NCBI GenBank assembly: GCA_015501595.1
Contig: JADNRX010000053.1
Coordinates: forward strand, 62,001 to 126,000
Source of the DNA: Hymenopellis radicata
Lineage: Eukaryota > Basidiomycota > Agaricomycetes > Agaricales > Physalacriaceae
Length of the DNA: 64,000 nucleotides
Reading direction: 5' to 3'
This document shows, piece after piece, positions 11,387 to 21,604 of this stretch. The translations under genes and the position numbers were made by a program. Position 1 is the first letter of the stretch; each line of letters opens with the position of its first letter. The notes below the pieces were generated by a model. The model was not told where the DNA came from. It searched no databases and worked only from the letters and a program-made list of their open reading frames with translations.

Positions 11387-13967
11387 ATGTATTTTTTCCG
11401 CCTTCTATTTGTGCTTTCTGTCGCATCCTTGACGCTGGGAAACATTATCGATGACTTGCTTCATGCCTTGAAAACCGCCACCACCTGCGGTGCATGCCAT
11501 ACGCTGGCCGTGACTTTGAAGGGCATAGCGGAGCTAGGAGACGCGGCCTTGGTCGACGTCGTCGCCGCTGTATGTAAAGCAACGAAGGCGAGTTTCTGTA
11601 AGCAGTCAAAAGTGCCTCCCGCTGATGTATCTCCCTAGGTAGAAGACGACGACGTCTGCGAGGGAACCGTTCAAGAACAAGGACCCATTCTCGCCCGAGT
11701 CCTCAGGAATATCTCGCCTTTTGGCGAAACGTCCAACAGGCTCTGCAATATCGTACACTTGTGCGACCAGCCGCCATCAACAAGTACACGGTGCCGTTGC
11801 CCGCGCCAGCTGCTGATATTTCCATTCCCACGTCTCAAGGTCGGCAGCCGTTCAAGGTCGTCCATATCAGCGATGTCCACATCGACAGACAGTACATTGT
11901 AAGAGAACGCGTTGATCCTTCATTGATCGACCTAACGCCTATTCTAGGTCGGAACCGAATCAGAATGCAGTAAGCCGATTTGCTGCAGAAAGTATGCGGA
12001 CTCTACGAGCGATGTCCGTGTACCTGCTGGACCATTCGGATCGTATCAGTGTGATACACCAGACAGCTTGCTCAAGTCTCTATTCAAGCAAATCGACTCG
12101 TCCGGGAGTGCTTTTGCTATCTTTACAGGCGACGTCGTTGAAGGTATGCGAACGCATATAGTCACTTTCTCATCCTTATCATCTCTTCAGCTGCCGTTTG
12201 GTCCGTGATGCGACAGTAAGTTCTGTGCAGCACTCGTGCTCTTCCTCATCCAACTCGCAACAGAGAAGTTCTTAATGATATCAACACTTTTAATGACGAG
12301 ATGCTTCGGGCGCTTCAAATGCCCGTCTTCTCTACCATCGGTAATCAGTAAGTTAACAACGCTTTTATGCCATTCGTATATACTCATTTGACTACCAGTG
12401 AGGCCGCGCCGGCAAACAGCTTCCCAACTAGTGACACCCCAGCCGCTGATGCCACGGTTACGATGCGCAATGTTTTTGACGCTGCGAGTTCCGAGTGGAC
12501 GCCATGGATAAACGCCACGGCCGCCGACCAGGTGAAGCATCACTCTGGGAGCTACTCTGTAGTCGCACCAGGAACAAAGCTACGGTATACCTTGAGTTCT
12601 TCTTCGTCGTCGTCATCTAGCTGAGTCGCGGTAAAGTATAATCTCGCTTAATACCATATATTGGTACAACTTAAAGTCAGCTTTCCCTCGTGCTACATTG
12701 TTCCGGCCGTTGATGCCTCCTCTTTAGTCTCTGGATATACGACTCGGACGATCAACAGTATGTTGTTGCATGCCCGGATCGATTTACGATGTTCTCAACG
12801 CCACTTTCAGTCCTGACCCCAATGGCATCATGGCCTTCGCAGTCCAAGAACTCCAAGCTGCCGAAGAAGCTGGCCAACGAGTTTGGATCATCGGACACAT
12901 GCCTCCTGGTGGCCCAGATACCCTCCACGACCAATCGCACTCCTATGATCAGATCGTGCAACGGTACCAGCATATAATCGCTGGCCACTTTTTTGGCCAC
13001 AGTCATCTCGTAGCATCTCGGTTCCGTGACGGTGTACCAGTGCCGCGTTGACTCGGCTATAGGACCAATTCGAGATCGCGTACAATAACTACGAGAATAG
13101 GACTGCAGATAATGCTGTCGCGGTATCCTGGATCGCGCCTTCTGTGACTCCGCGAAGTAGGCTTCTCTCTGGAATTTTTGTTGGTGGAGCTGATGTGAAT
13201 GTATGGCCTTTTGATAGCCGCCAATGGAGCATTCAAAGTATACGAGGTCGACCCGGACACATACGATATCATGGACGCGCATGTCTATGTTGGTAAGATA
13301 TCTATCCTCTTGAAAGTTATCGTGCTTACTTGGTACCGTAGCGAACCTCAGTGATCCCACGTTTGATACAGAACGTAAGGTTTATGGCTAAGTTGTCCCA
13401 CAGGTCTCAACTGAGAATTTGACGCAGCAACCTGGAACTTGTACTACAGCGCTAGGGAAACCTACGGAGCTCTAGTGGATCTTGACCCACCGAACCTCTG
13501 GGTCCAGCATTCTGGCATCGCGTGACAGAGAAGTTCGAAGCTGACGACGAGGCTTTCAACATGTACACCAGATTCATGCGACGCGATTACAACGTGGAGC
13601 CGTGTGATGCTGAATGCAAGAAGGAAACGATCTGTGGGCTGAGAGCCATGCGCTCTGAAGATAACTGCGTAAATGTCTTTTGCTCCCGCTTGCACCGGTT
13701 TGGCGCTGATCGAACTAGGTGACTGGTTCGACGCTTGCTCGGGAAGCTAAGAAGCCCGGCACCACGCCACGCAATTCATCGGCCCACTACGATTCGTGTG
13801 AAGGAACGGGATTGCTGCATATTCTCGCTAAAGCCATTGGAGTAATGAGAAGTGATCAGGTTAGTGAAAACTTTAGCACTCTATGCTTTGACGCATTAGT
13901 ACGATAGGTACCCGAGGAGACGATGAATTCGTTGTCCGAAGACTTGAAATTGTGGATACAGTTATGA
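11387..13967 (+). CDS. Secreted acid-sphingomyelinase-type phosphodiesterase
   Basis: Predicted to hydrolyse sphingomyelin-like phosphodiesters outside the cell or in the vacuole. The start at 11387 gives a signal peptide (MYFFRLLFVLSVASLTLG), then a saposin-B-like segment (CGACHTLA ... VCKATK ... VCEG), then the metallophosphatase domain: HISDVHID, FTGDVVE, IGNHE, WIIGHMPPGG and GHFFGHSH supply the usual metal ligands. IYWY, DSDD, DPNGIMAFAVQEL and ELYYSARETYG-like blocks follow the family order. About nine introns fit, including one apparent GC-AG intron after VCKATK (11588-11638). Two frame breaks remain, each one base short in a C run: near 11776 (LCDQPP-INKYTV) and near 13486 (DLDP-TEPLGPAFWH). 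The last exon (VPEETMNSLSEDLKLWIQL) ends at 13967. It could be a recent pseudogene, but assembly error is more likely. Confidence 0.82.
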
Positions 13968-14335
13968 ATGATACATAGATTCCTTATAATTCTCTACGTC
14001 TTATAGTACTGAACGTTGCACTTAGACTCTAGAGCCTGCACCATCCGTGGCGTGGTACTAAACCGTCCGAGTTCCGACATGTTTTCTTTGTCATATACTA
14101 AATCATATAGGCGATTTGACGCGGCAAGGTCTGGGTGGCGGAAATGACAGGGTCACGTGTGCCGTCTCTTTGTTTGCTTCTGCTCTTTGTGTTGGCCTTT
14201 GCTCTCTGTCACTCACCATCCTTGTTCACGACAGCAACGTTCTCTCCACTAAACCGGCCTCTCTGTTTCTCGCTGCCACTTACTTGTATCTGCAACGCGC
14301 CACACCAACTCCGACATCAGCACATCGTAACGGTA

Positions 14336-14975
14336 ATGTCGACCAAGAACCCCATCCCATATGTCTCGGGCCTCGCGCTCAGCCAAGCGCAGGTGGATGC
14401 AATGGCGCAGTTATCACTCTCCGATGAGGAAATCTCGCGCTCGGGTACCACACATCGTGCCATCATTGACCTAATGGAACAAGAAAAACAGAAGACCACG
14501 CTTGTTCCTTTTTTTCGCAAAGGAGAACGCTATTACCTGTTCGTCGCTGTGGTCGTGCCCTCCTTCGACGGCAGCGATCCGAAGATGACTGTTCCCAAGC
14601 GGATATTTAACGCGTTCCGAAAAATTATGGCCGTGGTCCGAATAATGTGTTTGACGACCTTTATGGTACGAGCTTTCGGTGGCCATTGTGTTACGCGGGT
14701 ACGTCCTCTCAGTCGCACAGTCGGTTTGACACTGATGTACAAGGTTCTTAGAGCCGAATTGGCTCTATACTAGGATGAGGGAGACCGAATATTACTGGCG
14801 GCACTGCTACGAGCGCAGGGTACCACAGACGGAGGAACCGGATGTGACTACGGGAAATGCCACACAGGGAATGAAAGGTGGCTGCGCGGCCTAGATTACA
14901 CGGTGGGTTTGCGAGTCTCATCTACATCGTAACTTGCTAATTTCCTCGTAGAATGGCCTCTCCAGTTATATATAG
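14336..14975 (+). CDS. Unrecognised protein with a YGRGPNNVFDDLYG block
   Basis: The ATG at 14336 gives MSTKNPIPYVSGLALSQAQV and following. A single missing A near 14624 (CGAAAAATTATGG) breaks the frame; with it, the reading continues YGRGPNNVFDDLYGTSFRWP to an intron at about 14698-14773, then DEGDRILLAALLRAQGTTDG and, after a second intron (about 14902-14951), a short last exon NGLSSYI ending at 14975. I do not recognise the family. A longer upstream frame from 14135 would add a signal-like hydrophobic start, but it begins at GTG and looks like 5' UTR. Just downstream is copy 2 of a dispersed repeat. Confidence 0.5.
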
Positions 14976-15135
14976 AAATGTATTCTCGTTGTCTTCCAAT
15001 CTCTCCGACAAATCGTATGCGCAAAATGCGTACATTTTCAGACCGTGAACGCCGGACTTGTACAACAGAGCTTCACTACTGGCGTCAAACATTGCCTTCC
15101 GTTGTACGACTACTCTGTCCCGAGATGGCGGCTCA
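14965..15135. repeat. Dispersed repeat, copy 2 (related to 8960-9120)
   Basis: Shares ordered blocks with 8960-9120: gttgtcttccaatctctccg, cgccggacttgtacaacag, gcgtcaaacattgcc and gagatggcggct. It overlaps the end of the unrecognised gene at 14336-14975. Confidence 0.6.
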
Positions 15136-15668
15136 GAAGGTATAACCAATCTATGTGCCTTTGCCCCGCCCCTATCGTGTACGACGTCGAGTCGTGCTCA
15201 TCATTCTCGCACCCTGTAAATTGCTCATCTTCTCGGAGATTGGCCTACAATCATTGGTCATGGAAATGAAGATTTGGTCGGCGGTGAAGCGACAGTCGCA
15301 GCTCGTAAGAATGAATCCGGTTCAAAACGAACTATTCCACGTAGTTATGTCTGACTGGGATTGACGGCAGTGGCGTAGATCTGTAACAATCAGTTTGCAG
15401 GTTGTGCATTCACATCATGTAACTCCGAGAATAGTAGACAATGAACCATAGCGATGGAAATGAGGGGAGAGCGGCTAATGCGCGCCATCCCGGAGGAGAT
15501 TACCAGGAGGAGCATGCTCATCAGTCTATCTCAGATGCAAACACTGAAAGAGGCGACGACAGGATTTACAGATTGGAATGCGATCAGAAAACATAGTAAG
15601 CGAGGTATGCTAAAACATCGGAGAAAAAGCAGAGGGAGTTACGGACGACGCATCAGACTAAATCGTTG
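15136..15668. other. 3' flank of the first P1 gene, part of the repeat array
   Basis: No gene seen. From about 15340 the sequence is a diverged direct copy of 18690-18990 (tctgactgggatt-acagcag, tggaaatgaggggagag, acagattggaatgcgatcag), so the duplicated unit includes several hundred bases 3' of the P1 coding region. Confidence 0.6.
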
Positions 15669-16247
15669 TTAGTGCATGCGCAGAAAGGAGGGAAAGACGA
15701 ACGCACGACGTTCCCTCCACATCCACCAATTTGGATCAATGCACCACTGAGGAGGTTCTTCGAAACCTAACTTGGCTTGAATGTCCCCGATCAAGTTCGC
15801 GTTCAACTTGCCGATGTGCGTGCAACCCACAGCGAGGGATATAGCGTGCTCCCCATTTTCAAGAGCAACGGTGACGACCTGGATGCAATCATGGAAGTCG
15901 GGGTTTATAGCAAAGTCTTCCCGGATGGCATCGGGGAGAGCGCCAAGGGTTGTCTGCACTAATTCGCCACGTCTGTTACGGATGACCGAAGACGGATAGA
16001 CCCTCTCGATGCATTTCAAAAGGCTAGCCTGGTCGCTAGGCCATGCAAGGAAAAGCTTTGGTGGTGTCCATTTGCCGAAGGTGTGTAGGTATTCTGGAAG
16101 CTCGTCCATAAGAAGTGGCTGCTGTTTGCAAACATACGAGTAGTCCTGCAATGCTGTGAGTACGAAGACGTTGGGTGGAACAATTGAACGTACGCTTCGC
16201 TGATAGAATTTTCCGTTGCTGGGTTTGAAGAGCTTAGGTTCATCCAT
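15669..16247 (-). CDS. P-family protein P1-C (unrecognised, multicopy)
   Basis: Member of an unrecognised family with seven copies in this window. Exon 1 (16194-16247) encodes MDEPKLFKPSNGKFYQRS; a 48-bp intron (16146-16193, GTACGT...TTGCAG) follows; exon 2 carries DYSYVCKQQPLLMDELPEYL, a W-P-S-D-x-x-x-LLK block, SSVIRNRRGELVQTTLGALP, the conserved AVGCTHIGKLNANLIGDIQA and the terminal RERRAFVFPSFLRMH. Mature length is 177 residues. The intron is a multiple of three and stop-free, so retention would still give a protein. There is no signal peptide or membrane helix. A CACGTG lies 69 bp upstream of the ATG. Function unknown; the compact alpha/beta look and lack of catalytic motifs do not allow a guess. 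Confidence 0.75.
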   Translation of the reverse strand: MDEPKLFKPSNGKFYQRSVRSIVPPNVFVLTALQDYSYVCKQQPLLMDELPEYLHTFGKWTPPKLFLAWPSDQASLLKCIERVYPSSVIRNRRGELVQTTLGALPDAIREDFAINPDFHDCIQVVTVALENGEHAISLAVGCTHIGKLNANLIGDIQAKLGFEEPPQWCIDPNWWMWRERRAFVFPSFLRMH

Positions 16248-16315
16248 GGTGGTGATGGTCGGAAAGTAAGACGTGTTTTCCTCATTGTTGCGACCCTCAT
16301 TTTTACATCACTTAC

Positions 16316-16321
16316 CACGTG
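16316..16321. promoter_or_regulatory. CACGTG element upstream of P1-C
   Basis: Palindromic E-box core, 69 bp upstream of the P1-C ATG. The same element sits at nearly the same distance in front of the other P1 genes (19639, 48073), which makes chance less likely. Such cores bind bHLH regulators in fungi; the factor is unknown here. Confidence 0.5.
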
Positions 16322-16667
16322 AGCGTATCCTGTCTGCCTCCATGTTCAGTGGTAGCTCTGTTTGAGGCCGAGTTACAGTCAGAGGTCGGCACTACTCTTC
16401 ACGGTATGCTTAGCCAAATTGGCTGCTCCCGCCACATGATGCCATCTTCGAACGAACGGGATAGTATTCTGCGCAAGTAATTTGAGTTACTACGTATTGT
16501 ACAGCAGGCAGAATCATAAACGCACTATGACGCTTCCACATGCAAAGAATGGGATCAAGACACCATCTGGGAGGTTCCTCGAAGTCAAAGTCAGCACTGC
16601 GCCGCGAGGCCGTATCACGATATACCGAAGGAAAAAGTTCAGGAGGAGGATTGGAATGAAGGTCTCA

Positions 16668-17352
16668 TCAGGCATAATATACAGTTCTCTGCCTAGGATC
16701 TTGACGGCTGCGAACAGTGTATGCTGAAAAACAGTTAGCTAGCACATAGAAAACCATGAAAAGAAAACCTACTACGACGTGTCCACTTCCAATCGCGATG
16801 ATCAAGAAGCCACTCGGGAGGCCGCTGTAGACCAAATTTCGCTTGGATGTTATTTCTCGTTTGTTCGTCAAGGACGCCGATGGCCGTACAGCCTACTGAC
16901 AGTGCTGTCGTGTCCTCTCCGTCCTGCCGAGCCACAAAAGCGATATCGACGCACTCGAGCAGTTTCGGATCCACGTGAAACTCTTCGCAGAGGGCCTCCG
17001 GCAAGTCGTAGATACTACTGCGACTAGGCCCACCCGGGATGAGTCGCTCGGGGTAGTGAGCCTCGACTAGTTTGAGAAGGTCTTCCTCAGTGATGACCCA
17101 TCCTAACCAAAGTGTGGGGGGTTCCCATTTCGGAAATATAGTGGGGTCACGGAGGTATCGCGGAAGCTCGTTCAAGGGAATCGGTTGTTGCTTGCAGACA
17201 TGTTTGTAGTCCTGAACACGCCACTTAGTATCTCGTAAAAAGGTGAACGACGACACTTGGAAACTAACCTCCTTGCAATATTTAGAACCCTTCTGCGGGA
17301 TAAATAGCACAGGCTCGTCTTCATCGCCGACGGTGGTGTTGAATGGGTTCAT
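16668..17352 (-). CDS. P-family protein P2-A1 (unrecognised, multicopy)
   Basis: Three exons: 17269-17352 (MNPFNTTVGDEDEPVLFIPQ and following), 16773-17211, and 16668-16723. The second exon carries DYKHVCKQQPIPLNELPRYL, PKWEPPTLWLGWVITEEDLL, HYPERLIPGGPSRSSIYDLP, SVGCTAIGVLDEQTRNNIQA and KFGLQRPPEWLLD; the third gives RRTYTVRSRQDPRQRTVYYA and the stop. Length is about 192 residues. It aligns with P1 along its whole length but differs most at both ends. The intron positions (before the DY and after the WxWxRR) are shared across the family, so the copies share an ancestor with the same gene structure. No motif suggests an enzyme. Confidence 0.75.
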
Positions 17353-18991
17353 GATGGGCGTCTAGCAAAGGCCTTCATTTGTATTTCATGTGCAATTTGA
17401 ATTTTGCGCCATCATCCTCGTCACGGGATCGCATGTCTCCTCGGAGCCGGGGATCGAACCGACATGCGTCTTTCTTTCCTGAGCGACTCTTGCTCATTCG
17501 TTGTCCCTATTCAACGACTCAATACTCAGGATGAAAGGGCCGTGAATGAGATGAATCCGACACGAGATGGTAAAGCACGTCGACATTGAGCGTCTTCTTA
17601 ACCGGCGTTGACAACAGGGCCGATAATGGTCATTACTCTGGTAGCTTCACGCAGATGCAACTGCCGCAGGTATCACCAATGGGTACGTTGTCAATAGTCG
17701 CTGTTGTTCCGCGTTGAAATACTTGCTTAGAAACTGTCTATCTATCTAGAAGTCAATCCCGGTCTATAGCTACAGTCCACCCACTGATGCGGGGCGCGCG
17801 CCGACAGCGACGGTAACGGTTGGTTCGGGATTCGACGCCGTCGGGAAGGCGTGGATTCGTAGGACTGTCATCAGAGGCTCTGATATTGCGACCGCGCCGA
17901 TGATCTATATCGCTGTCCACCAACTCCACCAGACGGCTACTGGCCGACTTCATATTCATCTTCAAAACTCTTCCTCTGCCACTGCTCTACCTCTAAACAT
18001 CTTCTCGTCCCTAAACTGTGCCTTGTTCTTGCAATCCTAGTCATCTCAACAACAGAGACTTTGCAGGGACTTTCTGCGCCAAGCGGTGCCAGTTCTCCAA
18101 GGCTGGACGGTGGCTACCCCCTTCCTTGTGTTTGCGGTATTGCTCCACTGGCAGGTCCAGCTGCCCTGGCACCCCTCCAAGCATCCTGAGGAGCAATTAT
18201 TCAAAGCGCTCCAGAAGTGTCATGACTCCGGCAAATGACACTGTCGTCGATAAACAATGTACGAAAGGGCGTCGCCGGTCGGTGTGTACAGTATACCTAT
18301 AAGTACTGAAGAAATCCGTACACTATCTGGTCTACCGTTCTGCATGCCACAACCAATGACGCGGGCAGCCGGCTAGTACCTGTGTCGTTCTCAGGCTGCT
18401 CGGGATATGGGAAGTATGCTGGACATCGTGGCTGGCGAGAGGTCAGATCAACCAAGAAGCCCCTCCGACAAGCCGGGCCCTCCTCTAGTCATATAATACG
18501 CCTCGCGCCACTCGTGGTCTTAACTTTTGTGGTTATCAGCGCTCAAAGCTCTAAATCTCTATTACAATTTGATTCTACGAGCTCGACGTCGGCGCTTGCG
18601 CAGATGAAGGACGCATTCCTTCAAGATTGTTTTATGACAGAACGAACCTGCAGAACCTCGCAATGGATCCGTTTTAGAATGTACGCGTAGTTACGTCTGA
18701 CTGGGATTTACAGCAGTGGCGTAGATCTGTAATAATCAGTTTCCAGGTCGCGCATTCACATCAAGTAACCCATAGAATAGTACACGATGAACTGGCGATG
18801 GAAATGAGGGGAGAGAGGCTAATGCGAGGACGACATTACTACCAGGAGCATGCTCATCAGTCTATCTCAGATGCAAACGCTGACAAAGGCGACAACAGAA
18901 TTTACAGATTGGAATGCGATCAGAAAACATAGTAAGCGAGGTATGCTAAAACATCGGAGAATTGCGGACGACGCATCAAACTAAATCGTTG
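17353..18991. repeat. Spacer of the P array, inverted copy of 48731-50501
   Basis: No gene is seen in 1.6 kb. Almost the whole stretch has a reverse-complement counterpart at 48731-50501: for example gtcatgactccggcaaatga at 18220 and its complement at 49520, or the gggccctcctctagtcatat block at 18476 and its complement at 49236. The right copy has extra small duplications (ggtagatcagatc twice at 49390). A B-box-like tRNA fragment near 17440 has no matching A-box or acceptor stem. Confidence 0.75.
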
Positions 18992-19570
18992 TTAGTGCAT
19001 GCACAGAAAGGAGGGAAAGACGAATGCACGGCGTTCCCTCCACGTCCACCAATTTGGATCAATGTACCACTTAGGAGATTCTTCATAACCTAGCTTGGCT
19101 TGAATGTCCCCGATCAAGTTCGCGTTCAACATGCCGATGTGCGTGCAACCCACAGCGAGAGATATAGCGTGCTTCCCATTTTCAAGAGCAACGGTGACGA
19201 CCTGGAGGCAGTCATGGAAGTCGGGGTCTATAGCAAAGTCTTTCCGGATGGCCTTGGGGAGAGCGCCAAGGGTTGTCTGCACTAATTCGCCACGTCTGTT
19301 ACGGATGACCGAAGACGGATAGACCCTCTCGATGCGTTTCAAAAGGCTAGCCTGGTCGCTAGGCCATGCAAGGAAAAGCTTTGGTGGTGTCCATTTGCCG
19401 AAGGTGTGTAGGTATTCGGGAAGCTCGTCCATAAGAAGTGGCTGCTGTTTGCAAACATACGAGTAGTCCTGCAATGCTGTGAGTACGAAGACGTTGGGTG
19501 GAACAATTGAACGTACGCTTCGCTGATAGAATTTTCCGTTGCTAGGTTTGAAGAGCGTAGACTCAGACAT
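18992..19570 (-). CDS. P-family protein P1-A
   Basis: Exons 19517-19570 (MSESTLFKPSNGKFYQRS) and 18992-19468, with the same in-frame 48-bp intron (19469-19516) as the other P1 genes. The protein is nearly identical to P1-B at 48152-48730 and close to P1-C; conserved landmarks are CKQQPLLMDELPEYL, KLFLAWPSDQASLL, SSVIRNRRGELVQTTLGALP, AVGCTHIGMLNANL and FVFPSFLCMH. A TTG-initiated extension of three codons exists upstream, but the ATG at 19570 matches P1-C. The CACGTG lies 69 bp upstream. Function unknown. Confidence 0.75.
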   Translation of the reverse strand: MSESTLFKPSNGKFYQRSVRSIVPPNVFVLTALQDYSYVCKQQPLLMDELPEYLHTFGKWTPPKLFLAWPSDQASLLKRIERVYPSSVIRNRRGELVQTTLGALPKAIRKDFAIDPDFHDCLQVVTVALENGKHAISLAVGCTHIGMLNANLIGDIQAKLGYEESPKWYIDPNWWTWRERRAFVFPSFLCMH

Positions 19571-19638
19571 GGAGGTCAAATAATCGTTGTGGTTGGTCGA
19601 GAGAAAGACGTGTCACTGTTTGGTTGTGTATTTTGCAC

Positions 19639-19644
19639 CACGTG
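19639..19644. promoter_or_regulatory. CACGTG element upstream of P1-A
   Basis: Same core, context (CACCACGTGAGCG) and distance as in front of P1-C and, in reverse complement, P1-B. Confidence 0.5.
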
Positions 19645-20349
19645 AGCGCGTCCTTGAATCCTTGCTAACTTAGTTTAGAGCCTGTCCGGTGTCAGTCGGT
19701 ACGATCGACTCCTGCCAAAACCCAGTCGCGAGTATCCTGAGCACGACTAGGCACCGGATGAAAATTTGGGACTGTCACACAGACTTTCTTCCGACAAGTC
19801 CGATGCCCCGGCGTCACTGACCGCGTCATTTGATCGCTGTTTCCGCCTACCCTTGGCACATCCCGAATGCCCGCTCACTGTCGGGTACAATTTTTTTTGC
19901 ATTTTTTTCAGCTTGATTTTATACTCCGCCTGTTCATCTTTGCTTAACCTTCACAATAAAAATGATTCAAATGAATTTTACTTTTTTCTACATGGTACAA
20001 AGCACAAAGAACAACCAAAGTACGGGCAGTGGGCGGGAGGGCGGTACCTCTGACAGAATTGGATGAGTGACATGATGTGACCAGCTGGTTCCGATTTGCC
20101 GGACTCGGGGTAGTCGTGAGTCGATCGCAGGACCGACTGACACCGGACAGGCTCTTAAACTTTCTGATTACGCCTAGGCAAACCGTGCCCGCGGATTACG
20201 CCTAGGCAAACCGTGCCCGCGGATTAGTAGGCCTCTGCCCAGCCCTCTTGACGCGCTATAAAATGACGCTGCGTCTTGTCATCTAGGCATTCCAAAATCG
20301 TTGAGAAAATCTCTATGAATGTTATAGACAAAAAATGTTTCATTAAACT
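19645..20349. other. Spacer between P1-A and the DPH2 copy, with a 28-bp tandem repeat
   Basis: No gene is seen. A 28-bp unit beginning gattacgcctaggcaaacc is repeated exactly at 20166-20193 and 20194-20221; the homologous right-hand copy near 48015-48045 has only one diverged unit. The part next to DPH2 matches 47870-48000 in reverse complement; 19760-20150 has no match there and is extra sequence in the left copy. Confidence 0.65.
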
Positions 20350-21114
20350 CTACGGACAATGGTCATCATCATAGCCGCTTGCAATCCCTGTCCTTCCCTG
20401 CTCAAGCACACTCGGGCTTCTCCGATGCGCTGCTCAAGACCGCGATACACTCGATTGGTGTAAAATTCGACTGCAAAAAAGACTACGTCAACTCTGGGAA
20501 TAATGGAATCGAAAAAGTTACTTACCAGCAGCACTATCTGGCAATTTGACGATCGTGCCTTCGGAATCACGTACGACGAGGGCCTGACTCGCCGCATCGC
20601 CTTGAATGTCATCTAAAGCAACGTCAAGTTCGAAACTGAAGTCAAAGCATGGCAGACTAAGTTGACGCGCCGTATCGTTTTGCTTGTCGATATGTTCCGG
20701 ATACCAAGGAGAACATCGGTCTGTCAACATCTTCATCTTCCCCCGCACCCTTGTCCAGGGCCTTTGCCCGAAACCAGCGCCTCCTCAGACTCCTTCGATA
20801 GCTGGCCATCAGCGTCCCTGCATATAGCTTCACACACACTGGGAATAACATTACCTCAAGAAGATTCCTATGTCCAAATCAGCTCGTGCATGGAAGATAT
20901 AGTCCCAGAGAGATGCCCACCCATTGCTGCTTGAACGTCTCATAAGGTTTCCACGACCCCCGCCTTCGTGTTCTTCGTGTGCTCTGCCGCGACCTTATGG
21001 AAAGAGAACTCGAGCGTCTTCCGCGAACTGAGAAGCAGATTGGTCTGGTAGGACATCGACAGAGCGGGATATTGTATCCTCCGCTGCAGTGGAACATGCA
21101 GTAATTTCGCTCAT
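20350..21114 (-). pseudogene. Internally deleted DPH2 copy
   Basis: The 5' end (ATG at 21114, exon 1 up to about the SASQF codons near 21020) and the 3' end (from the acidic stretch before LVSGTYRQAKRYG near 20720 to the TAG at 20350-20352) match the intact DPH2 at 46089-47868 at roughly 90% identity or better, including introns. The roughly 1 kb between, which holds the whole conserved DPH1/DPH2 core with its three-domain fold, is missing and replaced by about 250 bp of unrelated sequence. The copy cannot encode a working diphthamide-synthesis subunit. It lies in the left arm of the inverted duplication. Confidence 0.85.
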
Positions 21115-21179
21115 TCTGTGCGATTCAATCAACGAACAATATTCCTCTGGACGTAGAGAACGAGAGGAGGAAGAGTAGC

Positions 21180-21520
21180 CAAAGGAAGATGATGGTAAAA
21201 GATCAAGAAAATCGCAGACCTCGGATCTCGGGCCGGACCTTCCTCGACCTCGCTGACAGGTCGATCGCAAGTTGTACATTGCCACAACCACTGCCAGGCC
21301 TCAACCTTCTCCAAGTCTCGATCGGTTTAAGCTACACATATATAATATGGCTAGGCGCTTCCCGTCTCATTTCCTTACGATAACACCACGCCCAACTTGA
21401 GGCCACTTTCAAGTCTACTCGACTCAGAGATGCTCAAGAATAATACGCAGACGATCATAGACGCGTTATGCCACATGTTGTGAGGACAAATAACTTTATA
21501 GGAACTTCCCGGTCGTCGGG
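21180..21520 (+). pseudogene. Relic upstream of the DPH2 copy, with a possible ALDH-like piece
   Basis: This segment matches 45690-46010 in reverse complement, so both DPH2 copies have the same divergent neighbour. Near 21390-21475 the plus strand reads HAQLEATFKSTRL and MLKNNTQTIIDAL, which resemble the second exon of the ALDH genes in this window ([13 protein letters not shown] ... [13 protein letters not shown]). The rest is not ALDH-like. I read it as the remains of an ALDH gene that once stood head-to-head with DPH2, with low certainty. Confidence 0.35.
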
Positions 21521-21604
21521 TCCTTCTTGTATGAAGTGCAGGTAATGGGATGTGGCGCATGGTCCGCCGGGAAAGGCCAACCGTCTGGAGCGAGACGGAA
21601 GTAA

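Noticed and set aside
14135..14335. N-terminal extension with a signal-peptide look for the gene at 14336
   Set aside because: It begins with GTG, not ATG, and the sequence between the hydrophobic part and 14336 has UTR-like composition. Not conserved with anything seen.
17430..17470. tRNA-like segment on the minus strand (GGTTCGATCCCCGGCTCC, a consensus B box)
   Set aside because: No matching 5' acceptor stem (GGAGCCG) or A box was found within 100 bp upstream, and the duplicated copy near 50400 has a mutated B box. At most a tRNA-derived relic.
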